A stretch of DNA of 6,141 nucleotides from positions 1 to 6,141 of the forward strand of contig CAVQQX010000132.1 of the NCBI GenBank assembly GCA_963714645.1. The letters run 5' to 3'. Origin of the DNA: RPQJ01 sp963714645 (GTDB lineage Bacteria > Pseudomonadota > Gammaproteobacteria > Steroidobacterales > Steroidobacteraceae). Positions 1-6,002 of this stretch are shown here, one piece after another. Each line of letters begins with the position of its first letter. Position 1 is the first letter of the stretch. A model generated the notes under the pieces. The model ran no database searches. It was not told where the DNA came from and saw only the letters and a list, made by a program, of their open reading frames with translations. The position numbers and the translations under genes are program-made.

Positions 1-246
1 CTCAACCACGTCATGAATATCACGGATGTGGAGGACAAGATCATTCGCAATGCCGTGGCGCAGGGGAAGTCGCTGAAGGACTACACGGCCGAATACGAAA
101 AGGCATTCCTCGAGGACTCGGACATGCTGCGATTGGAGCGTCCGGAGCACCTGGTCCGGGCGACGGAGCATATCGACGAGATGGCCGCGGCTATCCGCGC
201 CCTGGCGGAGAAGGGCTACACCTATACAAGCGAGGGCAGCGTCTAG
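1..246 (+). pseudogene. cysS: Cysteinyl-tRNA synthetase fragment (enters from left edge, truncated at 3' end)
   Basis: The reading frame is open from base 1, so the gene begins outside the window; 81 residues are visible before a TAG at 244-246. The peptide contains HVMNITDVEDKIIRNA, then PEHLVRATEHI, then AEKGYTYTSEGSV. These correspond to the class I CysRS catalytic domain just after the HIGH region, about residues 64-141 of E. coli CysS (family knowledge). In full-length proteins the last motif continues with a tyrosine and a beta-strand (as in GDVYY of the intact copy at 1801-3294). Here TAG replaces that codon and no CysS homology is visible downstream in any frame, so the gene is cut rather than merely carrying a nonsense change. 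Zinc ligands, KMSKS and the anticodon domain are absent, so this piece could not charge tRNA. It differs clearly from the intact cysS in the same window; the ATEHI wording resembles CysS of Acidobacteria and similar phyla (inference). Confidence 0.85.
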
Positions 247-268
247 CCAGCTCCTCGCGCAGTGACGC

Positions 269-297
269 TTGCACGGTCATTCTGCCCTGACTAGAAT
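269..297 (+). promoter_or_regulatory. Sigma70-type promoter of the antitoxin-toxin module
   Basis: A TTGCAC at 269-274 is separated by 17 bp from TAGAAT at 292-297, close to the consensus -35 and -10 boxes with ideal spacing. The expected transcription start near 304 leaves a leader of about 16 nt before the antitoxin ATG at 320. A purine/G-rich stretch (AGAGGTGG) just before the ATG may serve as the ribosome binding site. Assigned by eye; no other promoter candidate is as good in this interval. Confidence 0.6.
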
Positions 298-310
298 TTG
301 GTCAGGTCAG
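287..310. promoter_or_regulatory. Possible autoregulatory operator (inverted repeat over the -10 box)
   Basis: CTGAC at 287-291 is mirrored by GTCAG at 301-305, with the -10 hexamer in the 9-bp spacer; a second direct copy of GTCAG follows at 306-310. Phd/YefM-type antitoxins are known to repress their own operons by binding short palindromes over the promoter, so the position fits. The arms are only 5 bp, so chance cannot be excluded. Confidence 0.35.
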
Positions 311-319
311 AGGTGGTGG

Positions 320-557
320 ATGGAAGCGGTCAACATCTACGAGGCGAAGACGCGCCTCTCTCAGCTCGTCGACAAAGCAGCGGCCGGCGGAGGATGTCGT
401 CGTCAGCCGCAACGGCAAGCCCGTCGCGCGTATCACCGCGCTGCGTGGGCCGCGCCGGCCGATTCGCTTCGGCCTGCTTCGCGGTCGGTTCGACGTTCCT
501 TCCGACTTTGACGCGCCCTTGCCGGGCGCGGTGTTGGCGGACTTCGAAGGACGCTGA
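320..557 (+). pseudogene. Phd/YefM-family antitoxin, frameshifted
   Basis: Antitoxin of a type II toxin-antitoxin pair; such proteins bind and neutralise the partner nuclease and repress the operon. From ATG 320 the first 23 codons read MEAVNIYEAKTRLSQLVDKA..., the typical N-terminal DNA-binding segment of the family. At 386-392 (GGCGGAG) one extra G breaks the frame. Dropping it restores EDVVVSRNGKPVARI, the family's central motif, then a tail with RPIRFGLLRGRF and a C-terminus ending PGAVLADFEGR before TGA 555-557. The restored protein has 78 residues, normal for the family. The restored C-terminus matches the toxin-binding tail commonly seen next to PIN toxins. The stop overlaps the toxin start (TGATG), typical of translational coupling. 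As written the gene would give an aberrant protein; the single-base insertion may be a sequencing error rather than decay. Confidence 0.8.
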
Positions 558-638
558 TGCGGCTGCTGCTCGACACCCACGTCTTTCTTTTGGGCAGTGA
601 CGGATTCGCCGCTGCTGAAGGCTGTGGCCCGCGATCGA
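557..638 (+). pseudogene. vapC: PIN-domain toxin (VapC-like), N-terminal fragment, frameshifted
   Basis: PIN toxins are Mg-dependent ribonucleases. The gene starts at ATG 557, overlapping the antitoxin stop by one base. It reads MRLLLDTHVFL, the hallmark first strand of the PIN fold with its catalytic Asp at residue 6. One extra T in the run near 587-590 shifts the frame; removing it gives WAVTDSPLLKAVARDR, the expected continuation. After roughly 27 residues (about 638) the similarity stops, because the sequence becomes the reverse complement of a tRNA. A full PIN toxin has about 125-140 residues, so the other conserved acidic residues are missing and the fragment should be inactive. The frame starting at 557 runs by chance into folD, but that is not a real fusion. 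Confidence 0.75.
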
Positions 639-693
639 ACCCCCGACCCTCTGCTCCCAAAGCAGATGCGCTACCAGACTGCGCCATGCCCCG
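633..693 (-). tRNA. tRNA-Pro (anticodon UGG), truncated in the T-loop
   Basis: On the minus strand from 693: acceptor 5' strand CGGGGCA (693-687), T8-G9, D-stem GCGC/GCGC (684-681 with 671-668), D-loop with GG, anticodon stem TCTGC/GCAGA (666-662 with 654-650), loop TTTGGGA with anticodon TGG at 659-657, variable loop GGGTC, T-stem 5' strand GGGGG (644-640) and T-loop TTCGATC (639-633). The stems present pair perfectly. The sequence then runs into GCGGG where CCCCC is needed, and no 3' acceptor strand (TGCCCCG) follows, so about 15 nt of 3' end are missing. The isotype is clear from the anticodon and the C1 start typical of bacterial tRNA-Pro. As written it cannot form a functional tRNA. In E. 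coli a proline UGG tRNA sits in an Arg-His-Leu-Pro cluster, so further tRNAs may have followed before the break. Confidence 0.8.
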
Positions 694-803
694 CCATGCT
701 CGACCGACCGGCTGCCGTCGTCGCCGGCCCCGAATCGCAGCGACTGGTCGAGTGGTTGGACACGACCGGCCACCGGCGAAGCGGGGCCTGCACGGGAGCG
801 CGA

Positions 804-832
804 ATCATACGGACCGACCCCCGGAGCGTCAA
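804..832 (-). promoter_or_regulatory. Strong sigma70 promoter for the tRNA-Pro transcript
   Basis: On the minus strand TTGACG (832-827) and TATGAT (809-804) are separated by exactly 17 bp. A GC-rich discriminator (TCGCGCTCC) follows the -10 box, a feature of stable-RNA promoters under stringent control. The predicted start near 797 lies about 100 nt upstream of the tRNA 5' end at 693, leaving a leader to be trimmed by RNase P. No protein-coding start fits this promoter better, so it most likely drove a tRNA operon beginning with the proline tRNA. Confidence 0.65.
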
Positions 833-850
833 TTTGGGCGGTTCCGTACA

Positions 851-1756
851 ATGGCCGCCATGCCGACCAACGTGCCCTTTCCCTCCTCCGCGACCGCCGC
901 GAGCTACGGACGGATCATCGACGGCAAGGCGATCGCCGCCGAGGTCCGCCGCGAAGTGCGCGAGGCGAGCGACCGGCTCGCCACGAAGGGTCTGCGCCGG
1001 CCGGGACTCGCGGTGATCCTGGTCGGAGACGACCCGGCCTCGCAGGTGTACGTGCGCAACAAAAGGCTCGCCTGCGAGGAGTGCGGGATCGTCTCGGTGA
1101 GCCGCGACCTGCCGCACTCGACGACGCAGACGGAACTGCACACGCTGATCGAGCAGTTCAATGCCGATGCGGCCATCGACGGCATCCTGGTGCAGGTGCC
1201 GCTGCCGGACCACATCGACGAGCGCCGCATCATCGAGACGATTCACCCCGACAAGGACGTGGACGGCTTCCATCCGTACAACGTCGGGCGGCTCGCCTTG
1301 CGAATTCCCCTGATGCGTCCCTGCACGCCTTACGGCGTGATCCGCCTGCTCGAGAAGACCGGCATTCCGGCCAGGGGCCGGCACTGCGTCGTGGTCGGCG
1401 CATCCAACCTGGTCGGCCGGCCCATGGCGCTCGAGCTGCTGCTGGCCGGCGCCACCGTGACGATCTGTCATCGCTTCACCGTCGACCTGCAGGCGCAAGT
1501 CGAGCGCGCTGACATTCTCGTCGTCGCCGTCGGCAAGCCGGGCATCGTGCGGGGCGAGTGGGTGAAGCCCGGAGCCGTCGTGATCGACGTCGGCATCAAC
1601 CGCTTGCCGAACGGCAAGCTGGTCGGCGACGTCGAGTTCGACGTCGCCCGCGAGCGGGCGTCGTTCATCACGCCCGTGCCGGGCGGCGTCGGACCGATGA
1701 CGGTCGCGATCCTGATGAAGAACACGCTGGAGTCGGCGCTGCAGCGGCTCGGTTGA
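851..1756 (+). CDS. folD: Bifunctional methylene-THF dehydrogenase / methenyl-THF cyclohydrolase
   Basis: FolD interconverts 5,10-methylene-, 5,10-methenyl- and 10-formyl-tetrahydrofolate with NADP in the cytoplasm, feeding purine and formyl-Met-tRNA synthesis. The 301-residue protein is complete. Catalytic residues line up with E. coli Tyr50, Lys54, Gln98 and Asp121 at a constant offset of 17: Tyr67 and Lys71 (YVRNK), Gln115 (ILVQVPLP), Asp138 (KDVDGFHPYNVGRL). The NADP-binding loop GASNLVGRPM lies near 183-192 and the C-terminal signature TPVPGGVGPMTVAIL near 274-287. CHRFT and GASN wording is typical of gammaproteobacterial FolD. Two starts are possible, ATG 851 and ATG 860; neither has a clear Shine-Dalgarno, and either adds 14-17 residues before the usual RIIDGKAIA start. 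A TACAAT at 847-852 would, if it is a -10 box, make a transcript starting almost at ATG 860. The gene ends convergently with cysS, 44 bp away. Confidence 0.95.
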   Translation: MAAMPTNVPFPSSATAASYGRIIDGKAIAAEVRREVREASDRLATKGLRRPGLAVILVGDDPASQVYVRNKRLACEECGIVSVSRDLPHSTTQTELHTLIEQFNADAAIDGILVQVPLPDHIDERRIIETIHPDKDVDGFHPYNVGRLALRIPLMRPCTPYGVIRLLEKTGIPARGRHCVVVGASNLVGRPMALELLLAGATVTICHRFTVDLQAQVERADILVVAVGKPGIVRGEWVKPGAVVIDVGINRLPNGKLVGDVEFDVARERASFITPVPGGVGPMTVAILMKNTLESALQRLG

Positions 1757-1761
1757 GGAGT

Positions 1762-1790
1762 CTTCCCCGCTCTCGCTGCAGCGGGAGGGG
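1762..1790. terminator. Possible bidirectional hairpin between folD and cysS
   Basis: CCCGCT at 1766-1771 pairs with AGCGGG at 1780-1785 around an 8-nt loop, in the 44-bp gap between two convergent stop codons, where a shared terminator would be expected. There is no clear T-run on either strand, so intrinsic termination is not well supported. Confidence 0.3.
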
Positions 1791-1800
1791 GGCTCAAATT

Positions 1801-3294
1801 TCAGCCTCTGCGCCAGAGCGTGCTGCCGCCCGGGACGTCCTCGAGCACCACGCCTGCGGCAGTCAGCACGTCGCGGATCCGATCCGACTCCTTGAAGTCC
1901 CTGGATTTGCGTGCCGCGGCTCGCTGCTCGATCAGGCGCTCGATGTCGGTATCGGCCAGTGCCGCGGAGTTCAGCTCGAGGTTCGGAACGTCGCTGTCGG
2001 AGACCGCGGCCGCCTTCTTCGCCGGCACCTTGCGCAGGAACGTTTCTGGCTCGAGGCCGAGGAGCCCGAGTCGCGCCCCAAGTGCCTTCAGCTCGGTCGC
2101 GCCCCGCCCTGCCCGGGTCATGTCGCCCGCCGCCTTCGCGGTGTTGATCTCGCGGGCCAGCGACTGCAGCTCGGCGATCGCCACGGGCGTGTTGAAGTCA
2201 TCGTCCATCGCGGCGATGAATCGCCCGGTGGCACTATTGCCGGCACCCGTGGACGGGAGCGGAGCAGATTCCGCAGCCGCACTGCGCGCGACCCCTCCCG
2301 CAGGCGGGAGCGGTACGCCACGCAGGGCGAGGTACAGGCGCTCCAGTGCCGCGTCGGCCTGCGTCAGGCTCTCGGGGCTGTAGTTGATGGGCCCGCGGTA
2401 CTGGCTGTTGACGATGAAGTAGCGGACGACCTCGGGGTCGCGCACCCACTCGAGCACTTCGCGGATCGTGAAGAAGTTGCCGAGCGACTTGGACATCTTC
2501 TCGTCGTCGACGCGCACGAACCCGTTGTGCATCCAGACGTTGACGAACGGCGAGTCGCATGCCGCGCAGGTCTGCGCGATCTCGTTCTCGTGATGCGGGA
2601 ACTTGAGGTCCATCCCGCCGCCGTGGATGTCGAAATGCGGCCCGAGGATCGCGACGGACATGGCCGAGCACTCGATGTGCCAGCCGGGCCGGCCCCGGCC
2701 CCAGGGCGAATCCCACGCCGGTTCGCCGGGCTTGGCGGCCTTCCACAGCACGAAGTCCAGCGGATCGCGCTTGGCCTCGTCGACCTCGATGCGGGCGCCG
2801 GCACGCAGGTCACCGAGCCGCTTGCCGGAGAGCTTGCCGTACGGCGCGAACTTCGCGACGGCGTAGTACACGTCGCCGTTGTCGGCAGCGTACGCGTAAC
2901 CCTTCTCGACCAGCCGCTGCACCATCGCGACGATCTGCGCGACGAAATCCGTCGCGCGCGGCTCGTGGTCGCCGAGCCGCACTCCGAGCGCCCGGCAGTC
3001 CTCGTGGTACGCACGGATGAACCGCTCGGTCAACGCCTGCATGGGCTCGTGGTTGAGTTGCGCCCGCTGGATGATCTTGTCGTCGATGTCGGTGATGTTG
3101 CGGACGAAAGTCACTTCGTAGCCCGACGCCTCGAGGTGCCGGCGCACGACGTCGAAGACGACCAGCATGCGGCCGTGGCCCAGGTGGCAGTAGTCGTAGA
3201 CCGTGATGCCGCAGACATACATCCGCACCTTGCCGGGCTCGAGCGGCTGGAACGGCTGCTTGCGGCCCGTGAGGGAATTGTGGATCTGCAGCAT
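1801..3294 (-). CDS. cysS: Cysteinyl-tRNA synthetase
   Basis: Class I synthetase that charges tRNA-Cys with cysteine in the cytoplasm. The 497-residue frame is intact. Zinc ligands fall at the same numbers as in E. coli: Cys28 (VCGITVYD), Cys209 (HIECSAM), His234 and Glu238 (FPHHENEIAQ). The HIGH motif appears as HLGH at 37-40 and KMSKS at 266-270. The C-terminal anticodon-binding helices end in DRIRDVLTAAGVVLEDVPGG. The protein is longer than the usual 460 or so residues. About 30 of the extra residues form a low-complexity Pro/Ala/Ser/Gly stretch at 328-357, between the KMSKS domain and the DDDFNTP helix, a place where the family tolerates insertions. The start ATG 3294 gives the expected MLQIHNSLTG beginning, though only a weak ribosome binding site precedes it. 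It lies 36 bp after gltX on the same strand, so co-transcription with gltX is likely. Confidence 0.97.
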   Translation of the reverse strand: MLQIHNSLTGRKQPFQPLEPGKVRMYVCGITVYDYCHLGHGRMLVVFDVVRRHLEASGYEVTFVRNITDIDDKIIQRAQLNHEPMQALTERFIRAYHEDCRALGVRLGDHEPRATDFVAQIVAMVQRLVEKGYAYAADNGDVYYAVAKFAPYGKLSGKRLGDLRAGARIEVDEAKRDPLDFVLWKAAKPGEPAWDSPWGRGRPGWHIECSAMSVAILGPHFDIHGGGMDLKFPHHENEIAQTCAACDSPFVNVWMHNGFVRVDDEKMSKSLGNFFTIREVLEWVRDPEVVRYFIVNSQYRGPINYSPESLTQADAALERLYLALRGVPLPPAGGVARSAAAESAPLPSTGAGNSATGRFIAAMDDDFNTPVAIAELQSLAREINTAKAAGDMTRAGRGATELKALGARLGLLGLEPETFLRKVPAKKAAAVSDSDVPNLELNSAALADTDIERLIEQRAAARKSRDFKESDRIRDVLTAAGVVLEDVPGGSTLWRRG

Positions 3295-3330
3295 GACGGT
3301 CCGGTTCGTCCGAAAAATGCGTACGCGGGG

Positions 3331-4758
3331 TCAGGCGCGCGTCGCCGCACGCGACTCGGCCGAGGCGAGGCGGACGTTCGCCCGCCTCGTGCCCATCAGC
3401 GAAACCAGCGGGGCCAGCTCGGGTCCGTGCGTCGCGCCGGTCAGCGCGGCGCGCAGCGGCATGTAGAGTCGCGCGCCCTTGCGCCCGGTGGCATCGGCGA
3501 GCGCACGGGTCCAGGCCTTGAAGTCGGACCCGGCCACGTCGAACAGGGCTCGAGCACGCGCGAAATATTCGGCACCGGCTTCCTCGATCTGCGCTGCTGC
3601 GTCCGGCGCGACCTGCAACTCGTCGCGCGTAACCAGCGCCACGAGTTCATCGGCGTCCACCGGGAAAAGCACGTTGCTCCGCACGGCGGTGACGAATGCC
3701 TGCCGCTGCGGGCCGGCCGGCAAGGCCTCGAGACGACTGCCGAGCCATGCCTCGACGTCCGCGTCGCTCGCGTGCACGAGCGCCTCGCGCTGCCAGTGGC
3801 GCAGCTGCGCTTCGTCGAACCGCGCGGGGGAGCGGCTGGTGTGTGCCAGGTCGAAATGCCGCGGCAGTTCCGCCACGTCGAGCCAGCCGTCGTGATCGCA
3901 CGCGTGGCCCAGCCGCGCCAGGTAGTTGCAGATCGCCGCGGGCTGGTACCCCGCACCGCGCAGGTCGGTGATGCTCGCGGCGCCCTCGCGCTTCGACAAC
4001 GGCCGTCCGTCCGGCGCCATCACCAGCGGCAGGTGACCGTAGTCGGGCTGGCGCATGTCGAGCGCCTCGAGCAGCAGCAACTGGCGTGGCGTGTTGGCGA
4101 GGTGATCGTCGCCGCGCAGCACGAGCGTGATCCCCATCGCCGAGTCGTCCACGGCGTTGCCGAGGAAGAACGAGACCGAGCCGTCCGCCCGCCGCACCAC
4201 GAAGTCGCCGATGTCGTCGGTGAGGAACCGCTGCGGTCCGTGGATGGCGTCGACGAACTCGACGACCTTGCCGTCGGGGACGCGAAAGCGCAGCGCCGGA
4301 TTCCGGCCCGCGGCGACCCGCTGTGCAATCCCGGCCTCGCCCAGCGTGGCACAGGTGCGCGCATACCGCGGGGGCCGCCCGGCTGCGAGCTGGGTCTTGC
4401 GCGAGAGCTGCAGTTCCTCCGGCGTGCAGAAGCATGGATACGTCAGCCCCTGCTCCGCGAGCCGACGCAACGCGTCCTCGTAGACCGGCGCACGCTCGCT
4501 CTGTCGATACGGGCCGTGCGGGCCGCCCACGTCCGGGCCTTCGTCCCAGTCGAGTCCGAGCCAGCGCAGTTCGTCGAGCTGTGTCGCGAGCGACGCTTCG
4601 TGGCTCCGCTCGGCATCGGTGTCCTCCACGCGCAGCAGGAATCGTCCGCCACCGGCGCGCGCGGCGAGCCAGCAATAAAGCGCCGTGCGCGCGTTGCCGA
4701 GGTGCAGGGCACCCGAAGGACTCGGCGCGAAACGCGTGACGTGAGGAGTGGCGGGCAT
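3331..4758 (-). CDS. gltX: Glutamyl-tRNA synthetase (GluRS, possibly the non-discriminating or Gln-tRNA type)
   Basis: Class I synthetase that attaches glutamate to tRNA-Glu. I choose ATG 4758 (475 residues): it gives MPATPHVTRFAPSPSG, the normal family start, and removes 27 unlike residues that an upstream ATG at 4839 would add. Motifs: HLGN (HIGH equivalent) at 19-22, LLRVEDTD at 41-48, GGPHGPYRQSER at 78-89, GDDHLANTPRQ at 216-226, and PLSKREG (KMSKS equivalent) at 253-259. Cys109, Cys111, Tyr132 and Cys136 (CFC...YARTC) look like a zinc site with Tyr and Cys, similar to GluQ-RS, but the full C-terminal anticodon domain shows it is a true GluRS. The wording matches the second GluRS type of some gammaproteobacteria, some of which charge tRNA-Gln (family knowledge; specificity not provable here). 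Upstream gene of a gltX-cysS pair and divergent from the signal-peptide gene at 4867. Confidence 0.95.
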   Translation of the reverse strand: MPATPHVTRFAPSPSGALHLGNARTALYCWLAARAGGGRFLLRVEDTDAERSHEASLATQLDELRWLGLDWDEGPDVGGPHGPYRQSERAPVYEDALRRLAEQGLTYPCFCTPEELQLSRKTQLAAGRPPRYARTCATLGEAGIAQRVAAGRNPALRFRVPDGKVVEFVDAIHGPQRFLTDDIGDFVVRRADGSVSFFLGNAVDDSAMGITLVLRGDDHLANTPRQLLLLEALDMRQPDYGHLPLVMAPDGRPLSKREGAASITDLRGAGYQPAAICNYLARLGHACDHDGWLDVAELPRHFDLAHTSRSPARFDEAQLRHWQREALVHASDADVEAWLGSRLEALPAGPQRQAFVTAVRSNVLFPVDADELVALVTRDELQVAPDAAAQIEEAGAEYFARARALFDVAGSDFKAWTRALADATGRKGARLYMPLRAALTGATHGPELAPLVSLMGTRRANVRLASAESRAATRA

Positions 4759-4866
4759 GACCTCGCATCTTACCGGAGGCCCTGCGAGGTCGCGCCGCGA
4801 AGCTGGCCCGCCGCGCGCAGGCCATTTACCATCGGCCACCGGGCAAGGGATCGAGGTCGTGGCGGG
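4759..4866. other. Divergent intergenic region between gltX and the signal-peptide gene
   Basis: This 108-bp gap must carry the promoters of gltX (leftward) and the gene at 4867 (rightward). A TAAGAT on the minus strand (4772-4767) and a TACCAT on the plus strand (4827-4832) could be -10 boxes, but neither has a recognisable -35 box at the right distance. No hairpin or repeat stands out. Confidence 0.4.
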
Positions 4867-5072
4867 ATGCGCAGAATCGTTCTTCGAGTGGCTCGCGCGA
4901 CCTGGCGCCTGGGGCCGGTGCTGGTGATGGCGTCCGCGATCGAGCTCGGCGCGACCTTTGTCGCGGTCGCGGCCGACGCCGTGCCTCCCCCGACGGAAGG
5001 CGGCCCGCCACGCGTCCGGTTCACGACGACCCTCGGTGCTTTCGTCGTGGAACTGGACGCGGCCCGGTTTCC
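4867..5072 (+). pseudogene. Probable periplasmic cyclophilin-type peptidyl-prolyl isomerase, N-terminal fragment
   Basis: From ATG 4867 the protein starts with a basic segment (MRRIVLRVARATWR), a hydrophobic core (LGPVLVMASAIELGATFVAV) and a likely signal-peptidase site near AVAADA, so export to the periplasm is expected. It then reads PRVRFTTTLGAFVVELDAARFP, matching the first two beta-strands of cyclophilins, which normally continue with a TVxNF motif. Instead the frame runs into unrelated residues and then into BamB sequence from about 5117, so the isomerase domain is lost. A cyclophilin next to cysS and a Glu/Gln synthetase agrees with the ppiB neighbourhood of gammaproteobacteria. The exact end of the cyclophilin part is uncertain by tens of bases, and only about 22 residues of the domain are visible, so a different exported protein is possible. 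Confidence 0.5.
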
Positions 5073-5109
5073 CGACGACTCACCGCTCGATCCCGTCCTG
5101 ATCCATTCC

Positions 5110-5974
5110 GCGGCGCTGGTCGATGCGCCGGCGGCTGTGGCGGGTGTGGGCAGCGACGGCAAGTGGACGGCCGTGGTCACGCACGACAACCATCTCGTGG
5201 TGCTCGAGGCGGCAAAGAGTTGTGGCGCCAGCGCCTGGGCACGCAGGTGTTCACGCCGCCGCTGGTGGCGGGCTGGCGCGTGTTCGTGCTCGGCGCGGAC
5301 CGCTCGGTGAGCGCCTTCGACGCCGCGAGGCGCCGACGCCTGTGGGCGAACGCGCACCAGCGATCCGCTGGTGCTGCGCCAGGCCGGCGTCTTGCTGCCC
5401 GTGCGCGACACGCTCGTGGCCGGAATTTCGGGGCGCATGGTGGGCTTCAACCCCGACAACGGCAGCATCCGCTGGGAGGCGCCGATCGCGAGCGCACGCG
5501 GCACGAACGACCTCGAACGCCTGATCGACCTCGTTGGGCGCGTGAGCCGTGAGGGCGACATCGTCTGCGCGCGCGCCTTCCAGGCGGCCGTAGGCTGCGT
5601 GGACACGACGCGCGGCACGGTGCTCTGGACGCAACTCCGCGAGCGGCGCCGAAGGCGTGCACGGCGATGCGGACTACGTCTATGGCACCGAGAGCAACGG
5701 CCTCGTCGTGGCCTGGCGGCGCCGGGACGGCACGCGCGCCTGGACGGTGGACCGGCTCAGATTCCGCAAGCTGACCGCGCCGCTCGCACTCGGCCGCGCC
5801 GTGGTGATCGGCGACGACACGGGCCTGGTGCACCTGCTCGCGCGCGACGACGGCGCGCCGCTCAATCGCCTGAACACCGACGACTCCGGCGTCGCCGCTG
5901 CGCCTGTCGTGGCCGGCGAAACGCTGGTCGTCGTCGCACGCAAGGGCAGCGTCTATGGCTTTCGCCCCGAATGA
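5110..5974 (+). pseudogene. bamB: Outer membrane assembly factor BamB, 5'-truncated, three frameshifts
   Basis: BamB is the beta-propeller lipoprotein of the BAM complex that inserts outer-membrane proteins. Visible pieces, in order: AGVGSDGKWTAVVTHDNHLVVLE; then, after loss of one base near 5208-5211 (probably a G of GGG), GKELWRQRLGTQVFTPPLVAG and ADRSVSAFDAA; then, after one base too many near 5355, SDPLVLRQAGVLLPV, NGSIRWEAPIA, RGTNDLERLIDLVGRVS and CARAFQAAVGCV; then, after an extra C near 5638, GAEGVHGDADYVYGTE, DRLRFRKLTAPL and the end KGSVYGFRPE with TGA 5972-5974. The order and the recurring W-containing blade repeats match Burkholderiales BamB closely (recall). About 285 codons remain of a usual 370-390; the lipobox and first blades are missing and replaced by the cyclophilin start. 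Directly upstream of der, the usual order. Indels lie at G/C-rich spots, so sequencing error is a good alternative to gene decay. Confidence 0.85.
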
Positions 5975-6002
5975 CCGCCATGGATGATGGGCAAGCGCGC
6001 AC

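Noticed and set aside
671..1498. Open frame of 275 codons on the minus strand
   Set aside because: It lies antisense to folD and across the tRNA and its promoter; composition is typical of a shadow frame and no motif is seen.
557..1756. A PIN-toxin/FolD fusion protein of 399 residues
   Set aside because: The frame is open by chance through a tRNA and a promoter region. The first residues are the toxin start before its frameshift, and FolD begins normally at 851 or 860.
4443..4712. Several further open frames of 60-220 codons overlapping gltX, cysS and bamB
   Set aside because: All are Arg/Ala/Ser-rich antisense or shifted frames within genes whose correct frame is clear.
4759..4839. Longer GltX start at ATG 4839
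   Set aside because: It would add 27 residues unlike any GluRS N-terminus; MPATPHVTRFAPSPSG at 4758 is the family-typical start.
1558..5310. Open frame of 1250 codons on the plus strand
   Set aside because: It runs antisense to cysS and gltX, which carry unmistakable motifs. The translation is Arg/Val/Asp-rich with no domain. It is a codon-bias shadow in GC-rich DNA whose last part merely happens to share the frame of the real gene at 4867.
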